Part shown: piece after piece, positions 25,539 to 32,761 of the stretch
Layout: each line of letters starts with the position of its first letter
Numbering within the stretch: the stretch's first letter is position 1
Assembly: GCA_020442165.1 (NCBI GenBank)
Contig: JAGRKV010000051.1
Span: forward strand, 372,001 to 436,000
Direction of reading: 5' to 3'
Source of the DNA: Hyphomicrobiaceae bacterium
GTDB lineage: Bacteria > Pseudomonadota > Alphaproteobacteria > Rhizobiales > Hyphomicrobiaceae
DNA length: 64,000 nucleotides
Notes under the pieces: generated by a model
Database searches by the model: none
What the model saw: the letters and a program-made list of their open reading frames with translations, nothing else
What the model was told of the DNA's origin: nothing
Made by a program: the position numbers and the translations under genes

Positions 25539-26066
25539 ATGAGCGGCTCAACGCATTCCAATACTCCGGCACCGCTGCGATTGGCCGTGCCGGCGCAGAG
25601 CGATTCGATCGAACGGTTGGCCATAGCGTTCGAGCGCAGTGCCAAGCGCTGGGAGATGGTTGCCTATCCCGCCATGGTGCTGTTCACGGTCATCGCGCTG
25701 TTCGGGTTCTACAAGATCTATTCTGTCTCGGAGAACATGCGCATCATGGCCGAGCGGCTGCAGCCGCAGATGGGCGAACACATGGACAAGCTTACGCAGT
25801 CGATGGAGTCGCTCACCGCCAACATCGCGCAGATGTCGCGCAACATCGACATGATGCAGCAGCGCATCGTCACCATGTCGAATGATACCAACGCGATTTC
25901 AAAGCAGATGAGCACGCTGACGACGATGGACAAGAATATCGCTCAGATGAACCAGTCGGTGCTGGCGATGACGGCACATACCGACATGATGCGCTGGAAC
26001 ATGGCGACCATGAACCGTTCGATCCAGCGGCCCATGAATTTCATGAACAGCTTCATGCCGTGGTGA
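25539..26066 (+). CDS. Single-span membrane protein with Met/Gln-rich coiled coil
   Basis: A 175-residue protein: a polar N-terminus (1-40), one membrane helix (about 41-60, VAYPAMVLFTVIALFGFYKIY), then about 100 residues of heptad-like helix rich in Met, Gln, Asn and Thr (MGEHMDKLTQSMESL, IAQMSRNIDMMQQRI) ending in NFMNSFMPW. The tail is presumably periplasmic. Architecture resembles small MCP-/MlaD-like coiled-coil membrane proteins, but no family is recognised with certainty. GGGAGG lies seven bases before ATG 25539. A 40-residue Cys-rich membrane protein gene follows after 360 bases. Unknown function. Confidence 0.75.
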   Translation: MSGSTHSNTPAPLRLAVPAQSDSIERLAIAFERSAKRWEMVAYPAMVLFTVIALFGFYKIYSVSENMRIMAERLQPQMGEHMDKLTQSMESLTANIAQMSRNIDMMQQRIVTMSNDTNAISKQMSTLTTMDKNIAQMNQSVLAMTAHTDMMRWNMATMNRSIQRPMNFMNSFMPW

Positions 26067-26282
26067 TTGCCAGCAGGTGATTCGTCTATCGCGCCGATGC
26101 CAGTGCCGGCGGGGGTGTCTGCGATCTCATGCATGCGCAAGTCGACGACGAAATCTTCTGACCTTTGTCACTGGTATGCCACCATGCGGCAATCCACCAC
26201 TATCATGCCGCGCGCGGGGGCCGGAATTGCGTTAGTGCTGCAGTTCGGCGCATGACAACCCGTCGCACATGAGTAGCTTGAC

Positions 26283-26295
26283 GTTACGACGTAAC
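26283..26295. promoter_or_regulatory. Dyad GTTACG-A-CGTAAC overlapping a TTGACG box
   Basis: The 359-base gap 26067-26425 has no gene. A perfect 6+6 inverted repeat (26283-26295) lies directly on TTGACG (26278-26283), which could be a -35 for the small gene at 26426; no good -10 is seen. It is a plausible repressor site. Confidence 0.35.
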
Positions 26296-26425
26296 ACGAC
26301 GCAAGCTTTGATCGCACTGCACAAATCAGACTGCAGTCGCCAATAAGCGGCGCGCCCCCCCAAGGCCCGATAGAGGTCGGCGGCCCGCCCGACAAGAAAC
26401 CGAGCAACAAATTGGAGATGTTGAG

Positions 26426-26548
26426 ATGAGCAAGGATCCTTGCTGTTCAGGCTGTAATGGCTGTGTCAATCTGCTGATCGAGACGCTGGTGTTTGTCGGT
26501 GTCTTCTTCGCAGCAATCGGCGCGCTCGTGCTGCCGCTCATAATGTGA
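26426..26548 (+). CDS. 40-residue Cys-rich small membrane protein
   Basis: A short gene beginning ATG 26426 and ending TGA 26546-26548. The product starts MSKDPCCSGCNGC, four Cys in a CC-x2-C-x2-C cluster, followed by one membrane helix (LLIETLVFVGVFFAAIGALVLPLIM). TTGGAGATGTTGAG supplies a GGAG site ten to twelve bases upstream. The cytoplasmic Cys cluster could bind Fe-S, zinc or heme-type metals, or act in thiol chemistry. It lies between the coiled-coil membrane gene and a strong hairpin terminator, which supports it as the end of a transcript. Function unknown; too short for most gene callers. Confidence 0.6.
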   Translation: MSKDPCCSGCNGCVNLLIETLVFVGVFFAAIGALVLPLIM

Positions 26549-26644
26549 GGTTTCAAGACGCGGCCGGAGGACGGGATCGGGCGTAACGCCCACCGCGGCT
26601 GCTGAGACAACACCCTCACGCGACGTCATGAGAAGGAATACCGG

Positions 26645-26688
26645 CCGGCCGCGCCTCGATACATGCGAGGCGTGGCCGGTCTGCTTTT
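26645..26688 (+). terminator. Strong hairpin terminator after the Cys-rich small gene
   Basis: CCGGCCGCGCCTCG (26645-26658) pairs with CGAGGCGTGGCCGG (26666-26679), 14 bp with one mismatch and a 7-nt loop (ATACATG), followed by TCTGCTTTT. The rest of the gap up to repeat A4 (26689-26886) shows no gene; it is T-rich near the repeat. Confidence 0.75.
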
Positions 26689-26886
26689 GGGAGGGCTATC
26701 CCACTGGCAGTCCCGGCGACCGACGGCACCGGCAGGTCACGCAGCCGAAGGCTTTGCGCGCAGAGCAGAAGACGGGTTCAGGTTGCGACGACTGCTTCCA
26801 ATCTTGAATTCATAAAGTGCGATCCCGATCTAGCGCGCGTTCTTTTTTCAATGAACACGGCGGCGTGCTTTGTTTTTTTTTCTTTT

Positions 26887-26938
26887 ATCGTGTTTTTCAC
26901 GCTGAACCGCTTCACACTTCAACTAAACATGCTCTAGG
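26887..26938 (+). repeat. Dispersed palindromic repeat, family A copy 4
   Basis: Core TTTTTCACGCTGAACCGCTT, then TTCAACTAAACATGCTCTAGG. The CTA of the terminal CTAG (26934-26936) reads TAG on the minus strand and is the stop codon of the adjacent TPR protein gene. The left arm is partly degraded (ATCGTGTTT). T-rich sequence precedes it. Confidence 0.85.
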
Positions 26939-28331
26939 TTCGCGGCGAGGCCTGTGCGGGACATGGCTTGTCAGTTTTTGCTTCGAGCGCCTTTGCCTTT
27001 TCGGGATCGAGATGGCGGAGCACGTCGACAAGACAGGCCGCTGGGCCAGGCTGACCACGCCGCAGGAGACGCTCGGCGGTTTCGTAATACTGCTCGGCGG
27101 CCTCCTTCATCTTGCGAAGCTGAAAGTAGACGTTGCCCAGCTCGCCGGAGAGTTCGGGAACGTCCGGGTAGCGGCGCACGAGATCGAGATAGGCATCCAC
27201 GGCCTCAGCTTTTCCTGCCGCGTAGGCTTCGCGCGCAGCACCCCAGGCCTTGAACATCTGCTTGCGTGCATCCTGAGTGCTGGCCGCTGTATCAGGTGTG
27301 GCAGCAGCTGCATTGCCATCCGAACCGGTTGCGAGTGCCGCGGTCTCGCTGCTGGCCGATGACGGAGATGGTGTTGCGGCCGGTGTGTGCGAGGGCGGTG
27401 TGGCCTCAGCAGTCGCGCCAGGCGCCGAGGCGGGCTCGTTACCGGTGGTCTTGGCATGATCGGCGTGTCCCGCCGATTGGTCGCTGCTGGTTGTCGACGA
27501 TGTTGCTTCAGGCGCTGCGGTAGCGGCTGGCTGTGGCGTGCCGGCCTGCGGTTCCGCGGCGGATTGATGTGCGGAAGCGGCGGCAGGCGGTGCTGCTGCT
27601 GGCGTTGCCGCTGGCGCCGCGGCAGCTGTTGTTTCGCGCGGTTTGGCCTCGATTGTTTCGGCCGGTGATTGCGGCGCGGCTGGGTTTGCAGTCATTGCCG
27701 GCATTACGGGTTTGGCAGCATTGCCATTACCCGTGTCGCTGCTCGCATTCGCCGGCGCGGTAGCGGTCTCGGGGGCGCTGGCATGCTGGCTATCCTTGCC
27801 GGCGTCGTGCGCTGTGGCACTGGTGATGCCCTGTTGCGGCGCGCTAGGAGTTCCGCTGCTGCTGGTGCTTTCGATCTTCTTGGCCGCATCGGGGCTACCG
27901 CTTGAGGCTGACGTGGCCGCAGCTGCCGCGGTGTCGGGTGTCTTTGCGTCGGGCTTTTTGGTGTCTGGCGAAGCCGCAGTTGCTGGCGTCGGCATTGGAC
28001 TTTGCGTTGCTGGCTTTAATGTCGAAGCGACAGACGTGCCGGGCGGTTGGCTCATCCACCGGCCGAGCGCCTGTTCGGCACAAACGGTGTCGCCGACATC
28101 GCGAAGAATGATGCCATGGTAGAGGTAGCCGAACACACCTGCGACCACGACTCCAGAAAACAGCAAGTGACTGAAGAGCGACCGGAAGAAGCGTGAGACG
28201 ATGCCGCGCTCATGCCGTTGGGGCTCGGTGTGAGGGGTTGAAGGCATGGGCCGAGGCTGCTCGCTAACGGGTGTGGGTTCGGCAGGCGTTGCGGTCGTCG
28301 GCGTCCCGGATGGAGTGTCTTGCGTCGTCAT
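26934..28331 (-). CDS. Membrane-anchored Ala/Pro/Thr-rich protein with C-terminal TPR
   Basis: A 465-residue protein: acidic Pro/Thr-rich N-terminus (1-45), a membrane helix (about 50-75, SLFSHLLFSGVVVAGVFGYLYHG), about 270 residues of low-complexity Ala/Thr/Ser/Pro, and a helical tail (about 370-445, WGAAREAYAAGKAEAVDAYLDLVRRYPDVPELSGELGNVYFQLRKMKEAAEQYYETAERLL) that is a pair of TPR-like repeats. Presumably an inner-membrane protein with a long flexible periplasmic tether ending in a protein-binding domain. It starts seven bases after the upstream gene and shares its operon. The stop codon lies in repeat A4. No catalytic function visible. Confidence 0.82.
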   Translation of the reverse strand: MTTQDTPSGTPTTATPAEPTPVSEQPRPMPSTPHTEPQRHERGIVSRFFRSLFSHLLFSGVVVAGVFGYLYHGIILRDVGDTVCAEQALGRWMSQPPGTSVASTLKPATQSPMPTPATAASPDTKKPDAKTPDTAAAAATSASSGSPDAAKKIESTSSSGTPSAPQQGITSATAHDAGKDSQHASAPETATAPANASSDTGNGNAAKPVMPAMTANPAAPQSPAETIEAKPRETTAAAAPAATPAAAPPAAASAHQSAAEPQAGTPQPAATAAPEATSSTTSSDQSAGHADHAKTTGNEPASAPGATAEATPPSHTPAATPSPSSASSETAALATGSDGNAAAATPDTAASTQDARKQMFKAWGAAREAYAAGKAEAVDAYLDLVRRYPDVPELSGELGNVYFQLRKMKEAAEQYYETAERLLRRGQPGPAACLVDVLRHLDPEKAKALEAKTDKPCPAQASPRT

Positions 28332-28338
28332 GGTTTTG

Positions 28339-29217
28339 TCACCGCGAGGCGGCGCCTCCTTGCAACATTTGGGGGTAAGACTTGAACATGGCGCCTTCGG
28401 CCACCGGGCCCATGCCGTGGTCGGGCGCTGGCCAATTCGCCGGCTGGCCGGTAGCAGGTGCTGCTATGAGCGCCTGGTCGGCGGGCGCGTCGCGCATCGG
28501 TGCGTAGCCCTCTGGAATCTGGAATAGAGTGCTTGGGAACTGGCCGATCTGGATGTTGACCAGCCTGCGGATGAGGCCATCTGCACGCCGCTCGACAACG
28601 GGCAGGCGCAGGCGGGGTGCATAAAGCGCCATGCCGCCGGCGTAGCGCCCGCCAGGGAACAGGTATGTGAATTCCCAAAGTTCTGTTTGCAGTCCTTCGT
28701 GCGTGTGTCCCTGGCGTTTGACTGCGTGCATGCGCTGTCCGCTCGGGAACTCCTCGCGCACAACGAGCCGCCGGGCGCTGTCCCACCAGATGCGCTGCGT
28801 TTCGCCAAGGCCGGGCTGGGAGACCGCGAACACGGTGGCATCAATTCCGCCCACCTGTTCGGCATCGACCCGCGTGCAGATCTGTTGTGCCGTCGTCAGA
28901 CACGGATTTTCATCGGCATTTTGGATGCGCGGCGGGCGTTGCTCTTCGCTGTAGATCTGGCGGCCCGGCAGGAGCAGGAAACGAAGGCCTTTGTCGGGAA
29001 GCTCGATCTCGATGACGGGTTCGCCACCGACGGTATATTCATAGCGCGTGTCTTCGCCGCGCACGAACAGGCGGCCATGCCGTTTTACGCCGGAAGGATT
29101 TTGTTCGAGGGCGTCGGCGCTGAACATCAACTCATCTGCGCGAGCTGATGCCGGTCCAGCCAGGACGGTCGCCAAGAGCATGGCGAGTGCTTTGTGCCAG
29201 AGGCTGTGCAGTCGCAT
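28339..29217 (-). CDS. Periplasmic LolA/DUF4412-like protein
   Basis: A 292-residue secreted protein with a signal peptide (1-25, cleavage after SARA) and an antiparallel beta pattern: DELMFSADALEQNPSGVKRHG, EYTVGGEPVIEIELPDKGLRFLLLPGRQIYSEE, a Cys pair (NPCLTTAQQICTR), VGGIDATVFAV, WWDSARRLVVREEFPSG, then TLFQIPEGYAPM. The order (measured modification, interface residues, FxIPxGYxxM ending) is that of LolA-like/DUF4412 proteins, which bind lipid-like ligands in a half-barrel. It is seven bases upstream of the TPR membrane protein, with which it is coupled. ATG 29217 gives the signal peptide. Placement in an export cluster suggests envelope cargo handling (inference). Confidence 0.75.
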   Translation of the reverse strand: MRLHSLWHKALAMLLATVLAGPASARADELMFSADALEQNPSGVKRHGRLFVRGEDTRYEYTVGGEPVIEIELPDKGLRFLLLPGRQIYSEEQRPPRIQNADENPCLTTAQQICTRVDAEQVGGIDATVFAVSQPGLGETQRIWWDSARRLVVREEFPSGQRMHAVKRQGHTHEGLQTELWEFTYLFPGGRYAGGMALYAPRLRLPVVERRADGLIRRLVNIQIGQFPSTLFQIPEGYAPMRDAPADQALIAAPATGQPANWPAPDHGMGPVAEGAMFKSYPQMLQGGAASR

Positions 29218-29402
29218 CAGTTGAAATTCCGATCGGTCTTCGCTCCGGTCTTCGCAAACCGCAGCGGCACGCCATCGCATATCGAAGTGGTGCGCACCCC
29301 GCCGCAAAGGTGCTCACCTGGCTGTCGCAGTCAGAGCTATGCGTCTGCCTCCGGACGCAATGCTGGCGACAGTCACGGCGATATCTCGATGAGCCCGTCC
29401 GG

Positions 29403-29436
29403 CGGCGGAGCTTGGCAGCACCTCCAAGCTCCGCCG
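29403..29436 (-). terminator. Perfect 13-bp hairpin downstream of the Gly/Trp-rich gene
   Basis: CGGCGGAGCTTGG (29403-29415) pairs exactly with CCAAGCTCCGCCG (29424-29436), 8-nt loop. It lies 23 bases past the stop of the minus-strand gene at 29459. No T run follows on the minus strand, so it may attenuate or stabilise RNA rather than terminate efficiently. Confidence 0.5.
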
Positions 29437-29458
29437 CTGTCGGTCAAGCAGAGCAATT

Positions 29459-29881
29459 CTACTTGGCTGCTGGAGCTGCGGGTGCCGCAGGAGCAGCTGG
29501 CGGAGGCGGAGGCGGAGCATAGCCATAGCCCGGGTAACCACCCCAGCCGCCCGGATAGCCGTAGCCACCATAAGGTGCGCCGTAGTAGCCAGGACCACCC
29601 CACGGTCCACCACCCCACGGTCCACCGCCCCAGGGGCCGCCGCCGTAGCCGTTGTAGCCGTTGTAGCCGTTGCCGCGGCCGCTCATGTTGCCATTCATGT
29701 TGAAGCCGAAGTTGCCCGAACCGGAACCATCGCCCCAACCGTTACCCCAGCCGTTGTCATTCCAGGGACCGCCGCCCCAGGGACCCCAACCGCCCCAGGC
29801 CTTGGCGTCGCTGGCTGCAAGAGCAGAGGCGCTGATACCGATAAGGCTGGCTAGTGCCAGTGACTTAAAAAGGTTCTGCAT
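29459..29881 (-). CDS. Secreted Gly/Trp/Tyr-rich protein, sulfur-globule-protein-like (copy 1)
   Basis: A 140-residue exported protein with a signal peptide (1-28, cleavage near DAKA), then GWGPWGGGPWNDNGWGNGWG, the conserved block GNFGFNMNGNMSGRGNGYN, tandem GGGPW repeats, a Gly/Tyr region, and a Pro/Ala tail. Sulfur-globule proteins of phototrophs (CV1/SgpA type) are small, Gly/Trp/Tyr-rich secreted structural proteins with this composition. No enzyme motif. It has a paralogue immediately upstream (30095). Surface or globule coat role is inference; composition similarity alone does not prove it. GGAG lies before the ATG. Confidence 0.75.
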   Translation of the reverse strand: MQNLFKSLALASLIGISASALAASDAKAWGGWGPWGGGPWNDNGWGNGWGDGSGSGNFGFNMNGNMSGRGNGYNGYNGYGGGPWGGGPWGGGPWGGPGYYGAPYGGYGYPGGWGGYPGYGYAPPPPPPAAPAAPAAPAAK

Positions 29882-30048
29882 TGCTGAACTCCATTACTCG
29901 TTTGGTGTCCTCCGCCAAATATCCAGGGATGCAAACGAGATGACATGGGGAGGTTTCACGTCACCGCGTATTCGTGGTCGTGGTCATGCGAAGCACGATC
30001 GCTTTTGGTTGGCGCTCATGCATTCCAGATCATCGACCGGGCCGGTCG

Positions 30049-30086
30049 CGGCATCCCTGACGCCCGAATGGGCAGCAAGGATGCCG
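30049..30086 (-). terminator. Nested hairpin downstream of copy 2
   Basis: CGGCATCC (30049-30056) and GGATGCCG (30079-30086) enclose a second stem GCCC-gaat-GGGC (30062-30073), nine bases past the minus-strand stop. It could be a terminator or processing hairpin between the two paralogous genes; no T run. Confidence 0.35.
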
Positions 30087-30094
30087 TCAGCCGA

Positions 30095-30751
30095 TTACTT
30101 CTGTGCGGGTGCCGCCGGAGGAGCCGGGGGCGCAGGCGGAGCCGGAGGCGGGGCATAGCCGTAAGGGCCGCCGTAGTAACCGGGGTATCCACCGGCAGCA
30201 GCGTTGGTGTTGGCATTGGCGTTGCCACCGAACGATGCACCACCCGAGATCGAGCCCGAGCCAGAGCCCGCGCCATTACCCCAACCGCCGGACGGACCGG
30301 GCGGATAGTAACCAGGGCCAGGCGGCGGCGGTGGCGGGGGAGCCACATTGGCATTCGCAGCCGGAGCCGCCGGAGCAGCAGCCTGCGGTGCCGGTGCTGC
30401 CGGAGCAGCCTCAGCCGGAGGGGCAGGCGGTGCGGGCGGTGGCGGCGGCGCATAGCCATAAGGTGCGCCGTAGCCATAAGGAGCGCCGTAGCCGTAAGGA
30501 CCGTAGCCGCCCCACGGACCGCCGCCGTAGCCATTGTAGCCGTTGTAGCCGTTGCCGCGGCCGGCCATGTTGCCATTCATGTTGAAGCCGAAATTGCCGG
30601 AACCATTACCGTTGCCCCAGCCGTTGCCCCAACCACCATCGTTCCACGGACCGTTGCCCCAGCCCCAGGCCTTGGCGGAGTCCATCGGCATTGCCGATGC
30701 CGCCACGGCCAACAGAGCAGCTGCGGCTGCCGTTGATGCGAGTCGTTTCAT
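30095..30751 (-). CDS. Secreted Gly/Trp/Tyr-rich protein, sulfur-globule-protein-like (copy 2)
   Basis: A 218-residue paralogue of the downstream gene: signal peptide (1-28), WGWGNGPWNDGGWGNGWG, the nearly identical GNFGFNMNGNMAGRGNGYNG block, GGGPWGGYGPYGYGAPYGYG repeats, a long Pro/Ala segment and a second Gly/Asn/Ser region (ASFGGNANANTNAAAGG) ending PYGYAPPPAPP. The shared N-terminal half shows tandem duplication followed by divergence of the tail. It follows two other secreted low-complexity protein genes on the same strand (112-base gap). Role unknown. Confidence 0.75.
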   Translation of the reverse strand: MKRLASTAAAAALLAVAASAMPMDSAKAWGWGNGPWNDGGWGNGWGNGNGSGNFGFNMNGNMAGRGNGYNGYNGYGGGPWGGYGPYGYGAPYGYGAPYGYAPPPPPAPPAPPAEAAPAAPAPQAAAPAAPAANANVAPPPPPPPGPGYYPPGPSGGWGNGAGSGSGSISGGASFGGNANANTNAAAGGYPGYYGGPYGYAPPPAPPAPPAPPAAPAQK

Positions 30752-30863
30752 TCAGTTCGTCTCCTTCGAAGTGACCCTCCAATTGGAGTGCTCTTTTGTT
30801 GTAGTCCCGGAGAGGAGGGTCGTGATCCCCGGAGAGTTCTGGCGGCAACCAAAGATGGTGCCG

Positions 30864-31604
30864 TTAATAGAAAGGCAGTGCGCCATAGGGCGACATGCCC
30901 AATGGCATCGGATAAGGCGAAAGAGTTCCCGTCAGCGGACCGCCATAACCAGGTGTCAGGGTGGTGGGGCCGGCGAAGCCGGGATTGACGTATTGCGGTG
31001 TTGAGGTACTCGAAAGTTCCGGAGCAGCGGCGGGTTGCTGTGGTGCCTCCGCGCTCTTGGATGAAAGCGTTGGATCGCTGCCGAGTGGCGGATAGTTGCC
31101 ATAGGGCTGCAGCTGGTATGGCTGCTGCGGAGCCGCGCGATAGCTTGCCGCTCCATCCGCTGGTGCAAATTGCGGAACGATGACGACCTGTGGCGCGGCG
31201 TAGCCCTGCGTATTGCCGCCGAACGGACCCTGCGGTGCTACGGGATAGCTCGGTGCTGTTTGCAGCTGTTGTGGAGGCAGGGCACCGGTCGTTGCGCCAT
31301 AGGTGATGTTTGGCACGATCATCTGAGGCGCAATCTGGGCGGCCTGCGGCTGCTGTTGCGGCTGTATGACGTAGCCCGCGCCCAGACCCGGCTGCAATTG
31401 GTAGGATGGTTGCGGCTGATAGGCTTGCGGTGCTTGCTGGTAGACGATCTGCGGCTGGCCCTGCTGATAGGGATTGGCGGGCGCTACCATCTGCTGCTGT
31501 TGCGGTGGCGGGATGTACCATGGATTGGATTGCGCATGGAGCGGCGCCGCCGGTGTTGCCACCAGTGCGATCCAAACCGCTGCTCGATACGCTTTCGATT
31601 GCAT
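30864..31604 (-). CDS. Secreted Pro/Gln/Tyr-rich protein
   Basis: A 246-residue exported protein with a signal peptide (1-24, cleavage after LHA), then low-complexity Pro/Gln/Tyr/Ala without Cys, e.g. NPWYIPPPQQQQM and YQPQPSYQLQPGLGAG. It contains YPPLGSDP, a motif also present as YPPLGFDP in the next upstream gene. The tail is hydrophobic-aromatic (SPYGALPFY), which could be a surface anchoring or assembly signal. It lies 22 bases after the upstream gene. No enzymatic motif; a surface, matrix or export substrate is possible. Confidence 0.7.
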   Translation of the reverse strand: MQSKAYRAAVWIALVATPAAPLHAQSNPWYIPPPQQQQMVAPANPYQQGQPQIVYQQAPQAYQPQPSYQLQPGLGAGYVIQPQQQPQAAQIAPQMIVPNITYGATTGALPPQQLQTAPSYPVAPQGPFGGNTQGYAAPQVVIVPQFAPADGAASYRAAPQQPYQLQPYGNYPPLGSDPTLSSKSAEAPQQPAAAPELSSTSTPQYVNPGFAGPTTLTPGYGGPLTGTLSPYPMPLGMSPYGALPFY

Positions 31605-31626
31605 CCATCGTCCCCAACTCAGGTCC

Positions 31627-32757
31627 TCAACGCTGCGGTGCTGCTGGTGCTGGCGTTACGCCGCCCCACCACTGCGGTGCGCCCGGTCCTGCCTGGTAGG
31701 CAGGCCTTTGCTGCTGCCAATAGGGTTGCTGTTGCGGCTGCTGTGGCTGCCAGTTCGGCTGTACTGGAGCTGGTGCCGCAGCAGGAGGCTGCGCAGCGGG
31801 CGCTTGCGCTGGCGCGGCTTGCGTTGGCCAACCCCAGGGTGAGGGATGCGCCTGCATTTGCTGGCCATAAGCCGGAGGCATGGGGCGCGCGCCCCACTGT
31901 TGAGCAGGAGGCTGCGCCGGATGCTGCTGTGCGGGTAGCTGTGCGGCGGCGGGCGGATAAGCGTAGCCCCGCGGCTGATAGGCTGGCGCCGCAGGCTGAT
32001 ATGTTGCTGGCGGTGGCGCGGCGGCTGCTGGCGGCACCGGAGCTGCTGCGGCCGGATGCGGGGCTGTGGCGGCGGGCGCCGGGTTCGGCATGACTTGCGG
32101 CGCTGCATGCGCTGGTGCCGCAGGTTGGGGAGCGGGATGTGCCGCAGCGGCTGGTTGCGGCATTGCGGATGGAGCTGCAGGGACGGGCGCGGGAGTTGGC
32201 GCCACCGGTGCGGCATTGGCAGGCTGCTGCTGCATCGGTGCCTGCTGCATTTGCGGCGGCTGTGCAGCGGGACTTGTTGCCGTGGTCCCAGTCGCGGCGT
32301 CAGCCGCTGGCTTCGCTTCGTCCTGCTTGGCGTTGCCAGCAGCAGACTGGCCCTCGGTAGCTGCGGGCGGAATGGGAGCATAGGGGCCCAGTGGCATCTT
32401 CTCTGGCAGCGGCGCATCCGGCCAGCGCGCTGGTGGCGGGTCCACCTGGCCTGGGCCGCCATCGGGTCCACCGCCTGGGTCGAAGCCGAGTGGCGGATAG
32501 CCGCCTGATCCGGCCTGGGCGATGCGCTGTGCGATCATTGCGGTATCGGCCGGATGGTTCAATCGCCACAGGCTGGGCTGCCCAGAATCAAACCTGGGAT
32601 CAATTGCAGCGATCGACACGTGGCCACCGCTTGCGCCGGCATTGGCCACGTGCGCAACAGATGTGGCGAGAACCAAAGCCAGACAAGCGCGCTTCACGGC
32701 TGTCGATGACAAGCCGACATGGGCTGCGCGATTGCAGTTCGCTTGCAGAATTCTCAT
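31627..32757 (-). CDS. Secreted Pro/Ala/Gln-rich protein
   Basis: A 376-residue exported protein: signal peptide (about 1-42, cleavage after ANA), a short folded-looking N-terminus (VSIAAIDPRFDSGQPSLWRLNHP, YPPLGFDPGGGPDGGPG), and about 270 residues of Pro/Ala/Gln/Tyr low complexity ending in PQWWGGVTPAPAAPQR. The start ATG 32757 is four bases after the RND permease stop, with GAGGGG overlapping that stop, so it is translationally coupled to the pump. Shares the YPPLGxDP motif with the next gene. Could be a cargo or periplasmic partner of the pump (inference). Confidence 0.72.
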   Translation of the reverse strand: MRILQANCNRAAHVGLSSTAVKRACLALVLATSVAHVANAGASGGHVSIAAIDPRFDSGQPSLWRLNHPADTAMIAQRIAQAGSGGYPPLGFDPGGGPDGGPGQVDPPPARWPDAPLPEKMPLGPYAPIPPAATEGQSAAGNAKQDEAKPAADAATGTTATSPAAQPPQMQQAPMQQQPANAAPVAPTPAPVPAAPSAMPQPAAAAHPAPQPAAPAHAAPQVMPNPAPAATAPHPAAAAPVPPAAAAPPPATYQPAAPAYQPRGYAYPPAAAQLPAQQHPAQPPAQQWGARPMPPAYGQQMQAHPSPWGWPTQAAPAQAPAAQPPAAAPAPVQPNWQPQQPQQQPYWQQQRPAYQAGPGAPQWWGGVTPAPAAPQR

Positions 32758-32761
32758 GCCA

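Noticed and set aside
26934..28331. Low-complexity Ala/Thr/Pro region as a possible out-of-frame artefact
   Set aside because: The membrane helix and TPR tail are in the same frame, and the start is closely coupled to the upstream gene, so the frame is genuine.
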